Source: CAYYKD01 sp964471825 (GTDB lineage Bacteria; Spirochaetota; GWE2-31-10; CAYYKD01). Taken from it: 64,000 nt of DNA. Shown here one piece after another: positions 62,115-64,000 of this stretch. The notes below the pieces were generated by a model that saw only the letters and a list, made by a program, of their open reading frames with translations, was not told where the DNA came from and did no database searches. Location of the stretch: assembly GCA_964471825.1 (NCBI GenBank), contig CAYYKD010000008.1, forward strand, positions 58,024 to 122,023, in the 5' to 3' direction. A program made the translations under genes and the position numbers. The first letter of the stretch is position 1, and each line of letters starts with the position of its first letter.

Positions 62115-63164
62115 ATGAAAAAAGCTCTATATATTATAATATTATCTCTGTTCATCCCCTCATGCTATCTTTTTATGAAATGGGACACTCCGAAGCCGAG
62201 AACAGATTTTCATTATGATCCGAAGTTAAGCAATGCTGAAATTTTATTAAAAACCGATATCCTTGATTATGTAAAATATCCTGTTAACTCACAGATCGCG
62301 ATATATGGTGATAATGTGTATATTAACTCGCTGAATGATATTGTGATTTTTAACAAGAGTGATTTTAGTTACAAGGAGACTATTAATTTTGAAACTTACT
62401 TTTTACCTGACTTGTCCGGTGATCAAACAACCGAGATAACTTCTGTGCTGGTAGATGAAAATGGCACGATGTTACTGATTAATATATATGATAACTTGCT
62501 GCTTAAACAAGAAATTTATAAACTTAATAATAATTATGAAGTTATTGAAAAAGATATTATAGAAATAAATCTTGTTAAAGATGATTTTTATAGCACATTA
62601 GGACTACCTGGATTAATATATACAACTAGTAAGAGAATATTAAAAAAATTAGTCCAAATTAATAATAAATTATACTGTCTTACCACCAAAATATCATATG
62701 CAATGTTCGATCCATTAAACTTCGAATCACAAATTGCCACTCTCAGTACTATAACAGACTTCTCAAACTTAGTAGACTTATCAGACGACTCTTTAGATGA
62801 CTCATATGAGATGATTGGGGTTAGTTGGTACTATGGTGAACAAAATATTTTAAGTAGATGTAATTCATCTGTTCTACACTCTACAAGATATTATTATTCA
62901 AATCCTGAAACTAACGAGTTTCATGCTGAAGTTTACTCAAATAATATAAGTTATGATGCAAACAGTAATATAATATTATCATCCGATGAAGAAAAAATAA
63001 TTGATTTATCTTACCTGGGGAGTGATAATTTCACTGAACCGCTTGATTTTGATTATGATGGTGAGTTCTTTTATCTTCTGGCAACTGATGATGAGTTTGT
63101 TGATGTTTACAGGATTTTATACGGAGATAAACTATATCTAATGAAATTAAAGAGAGTGAAGTGA
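62115..63164 (+). CDS. Lipoprotein, unknown function, linked to M64 peptidase
   Basis: 349 residues. The lipoprotein signal MKKALYIIILSLFIPSC has Cys17. A short conserved-looking segment DFHYDPKLSNAEIL follows and is echoed in the partial lipoprotein at 63898 (PYDPAKAGAD). The rest is beta-rich with repeated strand-turn units (NDIVIFNKSDFSYKE, DENGTMLLINIYDN, EFFYLLATDDEFVDVY), possibly a propeller. No catalytic motif is recognised. Its last codons overlap the GTG start of the M64 gene (GTGA). Function unknown; surface location likely. Confidence 0.7.
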   Translation: MKKALYIIILSLFIPSCYLFMKWDTPKPRTDFHYDPKLSNAEILLKTDILDYVKYPVNSQIAIYGDNVYINSLNDIVIFNKSDFSYKETINFETYFLPDLSGDQTTEITSVLVDENGTMLLINIYDNLLLKQEIYKLNNNYEVIEKDIIEINLVKDDFYSTLGLPGLIYTTSKRILKKLVQINNKLYCLTTKISYAMFDPLNFESQIATLSTITDFSNLVDLSDDSLDDSYEMIGVSWYYGEQNILSRCNSSVLHSTRYYYSNPETNEFHAEVYSNNISYDANSNIILSSDEEKIIDLSYLGSDNFTEPLDFDYDGEFFYLLATDDEFVDVYRILYGDKLYLMKLKRVK

Positions 63165-63898
63165 GTATACTTGGGATTAATTCTGCAGAATACTTCGGAT
63201 ATCCATGGTTTTCGAGAATTAATGCGATCATGAGCTGGATAAAACCAAACGGGATGGAGATATGGGATGCTGATGCAGTGATAATATTTGTAAATGACCC
63301 GGATATCTGGGCATATTCTTGGATTTATGGATTTGAAATAAATTATAGAAGGGGGCAGCCGATACATCCTGTTGTAATACAGGCCCCGGTTGGACACAAT
63401 CCAACTGACACAGACTACCATGATCATGTTATCTCAGATGCAATAGTACATGAGTTAGGGCATGCAATTGCTAAACTAGATGATGAGTATGTTCTAGATA
63501 GCCTTTTATACAAATTTTTTAATACACCGGCAATGGCTAGGTTTTGGTCAAGAAATTGTGATTGGACAGATTATATGCCATGGTCAAAATTTCAGGCATT
63601 TAGCGGAAAAGGGTATGATGATCTCGGTAATGATTATAGTTTTAAACTTGTAGAAGGGGGGCTTTACAATGATACATGGATCTATAGAACATCAAAAGGG
63701 AGTATAATGTTAGATTATAAGGATTATGATCACTTTAATCCTGTATCTGCATACCATATGGCCGCATCAATTAAAACGCGTATAGGTAATGTTCCTTACT
63801 CATTGCCAATCAATGGTATATATGGAGAGTCTATCTGGTGGGATAACTATACTTTAGATCAATTCATAACGGAGTTTCCACCTGAGGAGTTTAAATAA
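63161..63898 (+). CDS. M64 (IgA peptidase)-like metalloprotease, no signal peptide
   Basis: 245 residues from GTG at 63161. The zinc motif of the M64 family is clear: VHELGHAIAKLDDEY with His97, Glu98, His101 and the DEY ending. The preceding strand (DADAVIIFVNDPDIW) and the later SIMLDYKDYDHFNPVSAYHM also fit. There is no signal peptide, and the domain usually found before this core is absent. The frame is open only 10 codons further upstream to a stop. It may be the catalytic half of a formerly longer protein, or depend on the lipoprotein encoded in overlap with it. Confidence 0.8.
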   Translation: MSILGINSAEYFGYPWFSRINAIMSWIKPNGMEIWDADAVIIFVNDPDIWAYSWIYGFEINYRRGQPIHPVVIQAPVGHNPTDTDYHDHVISDAIVHELGHAIAKLDDEYVLDSLLYKFFNTPAMARFWSRNCDWTDYMPWSKFQAFSGKGYDDLGNDYSFKLVEGGLYNDTWIYRTSKGSIMLDYKDYDHFNPVSAYHMAASIKTRIGNVPYSLPINGIYGESIWWDNYTLDQFITEFPPEEFK

Positions 63899-64000
63899 TG
63901 AAGTACATATTTTCTGTTTTTTTGATTAGTGCTGTGTTTTACTCATGTTTTCTTCCAGCAGAGCCATTTCCTTACGATCCAGCAAAGGCTGGTGCGGATA
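63898..64000 (+). CDS. Lipoprotein, 3' end outside window
   Basis: Partial gene starting at ATG 63898, overlapping the preceding stop (TAATG). The signal peptide KYIFSVFLISAVFYSC ends in a lipoprotein cysteine (Cys17). Only 34 residues are visible, ending FPYDPAKAGAD, similar to the start of the lipoprotein at 62115. Probably a third member of this cluster. Confidence 0.75.
   Translation, partial: MKYIFSVFLISAVFYSCFLPAEPFPYDPAKAGAD

Overview
The window is about 64 kb of an AT-rich bacterial chromosome (protein-coding stretches about 35% G+C where sampled). Both strands are densely packed with genes, often in tight operons with overlapping starts and stops. Several features point to a motile, diderm, lipoprotein-rich bacterium, most likely a spirochaete: three chemotaxis receptors, a DUF115/Maf-type motility accessory protein, PilZ and adenylate-cyclase signalling proteins, many lipoproteins with relaxed lipoboxes, an NtrY/NtrX pair and an outer-membrane barrel protein. 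The phylum is an inference from gene content; no rRNA is present to test it.

Layout. 1-6234: end of a GerMN-domain gene, tRNA with CAT anticodon, a MITE-like inverted repeat, then the dnaG-rpoD-uvrC operon. 6235-10374: a small orphan gene, a decayed REP-transposase copy, an SDR oxidoreductase and a membrane histidine-kinase-like protein that lacks the usual histidine. 10492-13506 (minus): a four-gene polar amino-acid ABC importer. 13869-16010: a lipoprotein joining two cadherin-like domains to a cholesterol-dependent-cytolysin core. Its base composition differs from its neighbours, and it is the most striking gene here. 16244-21147: gap-pgk-serC and mnmE. 21150-27321 (minus): hpf, HPr, DUF4390, ntrY, ntrX and a holA-like gene, an Ntr/PTS-type cluster. 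27531-38366 (minus): a seven-gene run from yitT through an ABC exporter, a DUF4384 protein, a chemotaxis receptor, purQ and a lipoprotein to a large protease/propeller/barrel protein. 38554-47872: tRNA-Pro(GGG), a hisC-type aminotransferase, a DEDDh exonuclease with a WYL-like tail, a degenerate Memo protein, a frameshifted chemotaxis receptor behind a candidate sigma-28 promoter, cobU-cobS, a membrane protein with 24 tandem hexapeptides, and folB. 48016-55720: an orphan gene, trpS, a PilZ protein, aspartokinase, a third chemotaxis receptor and an adenylate/guanylate cyclase. 55891-64000: lepA, DUF115, a SurA/PpiD-like chaperone, a REP-like palindrome beside a Y1-transposase-family gene without its catalytic residues, and a lipoprotein/M64-peptidase cluster that runs off the end.

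Most genes are core housekeeping (replication, transcription, translation, glycolysis, cofactors) mixed with sensing and envelope functions. Good TTGACA-N17-TATAAT-type promoters can be read in front of many units, so the housekeeping sigma factor encoded here (rpoD) has a conventional specificity. A FliA-type promoter upstream of one chemoreceptor and the NtrX activator suggest that alternative sigma factors are also used. The accessory signals worth following are the cytolysin-like gene, the repeat protein, the frameshifted receptor, the WYL-tailed exonuclease and the HUH-less transposase family.
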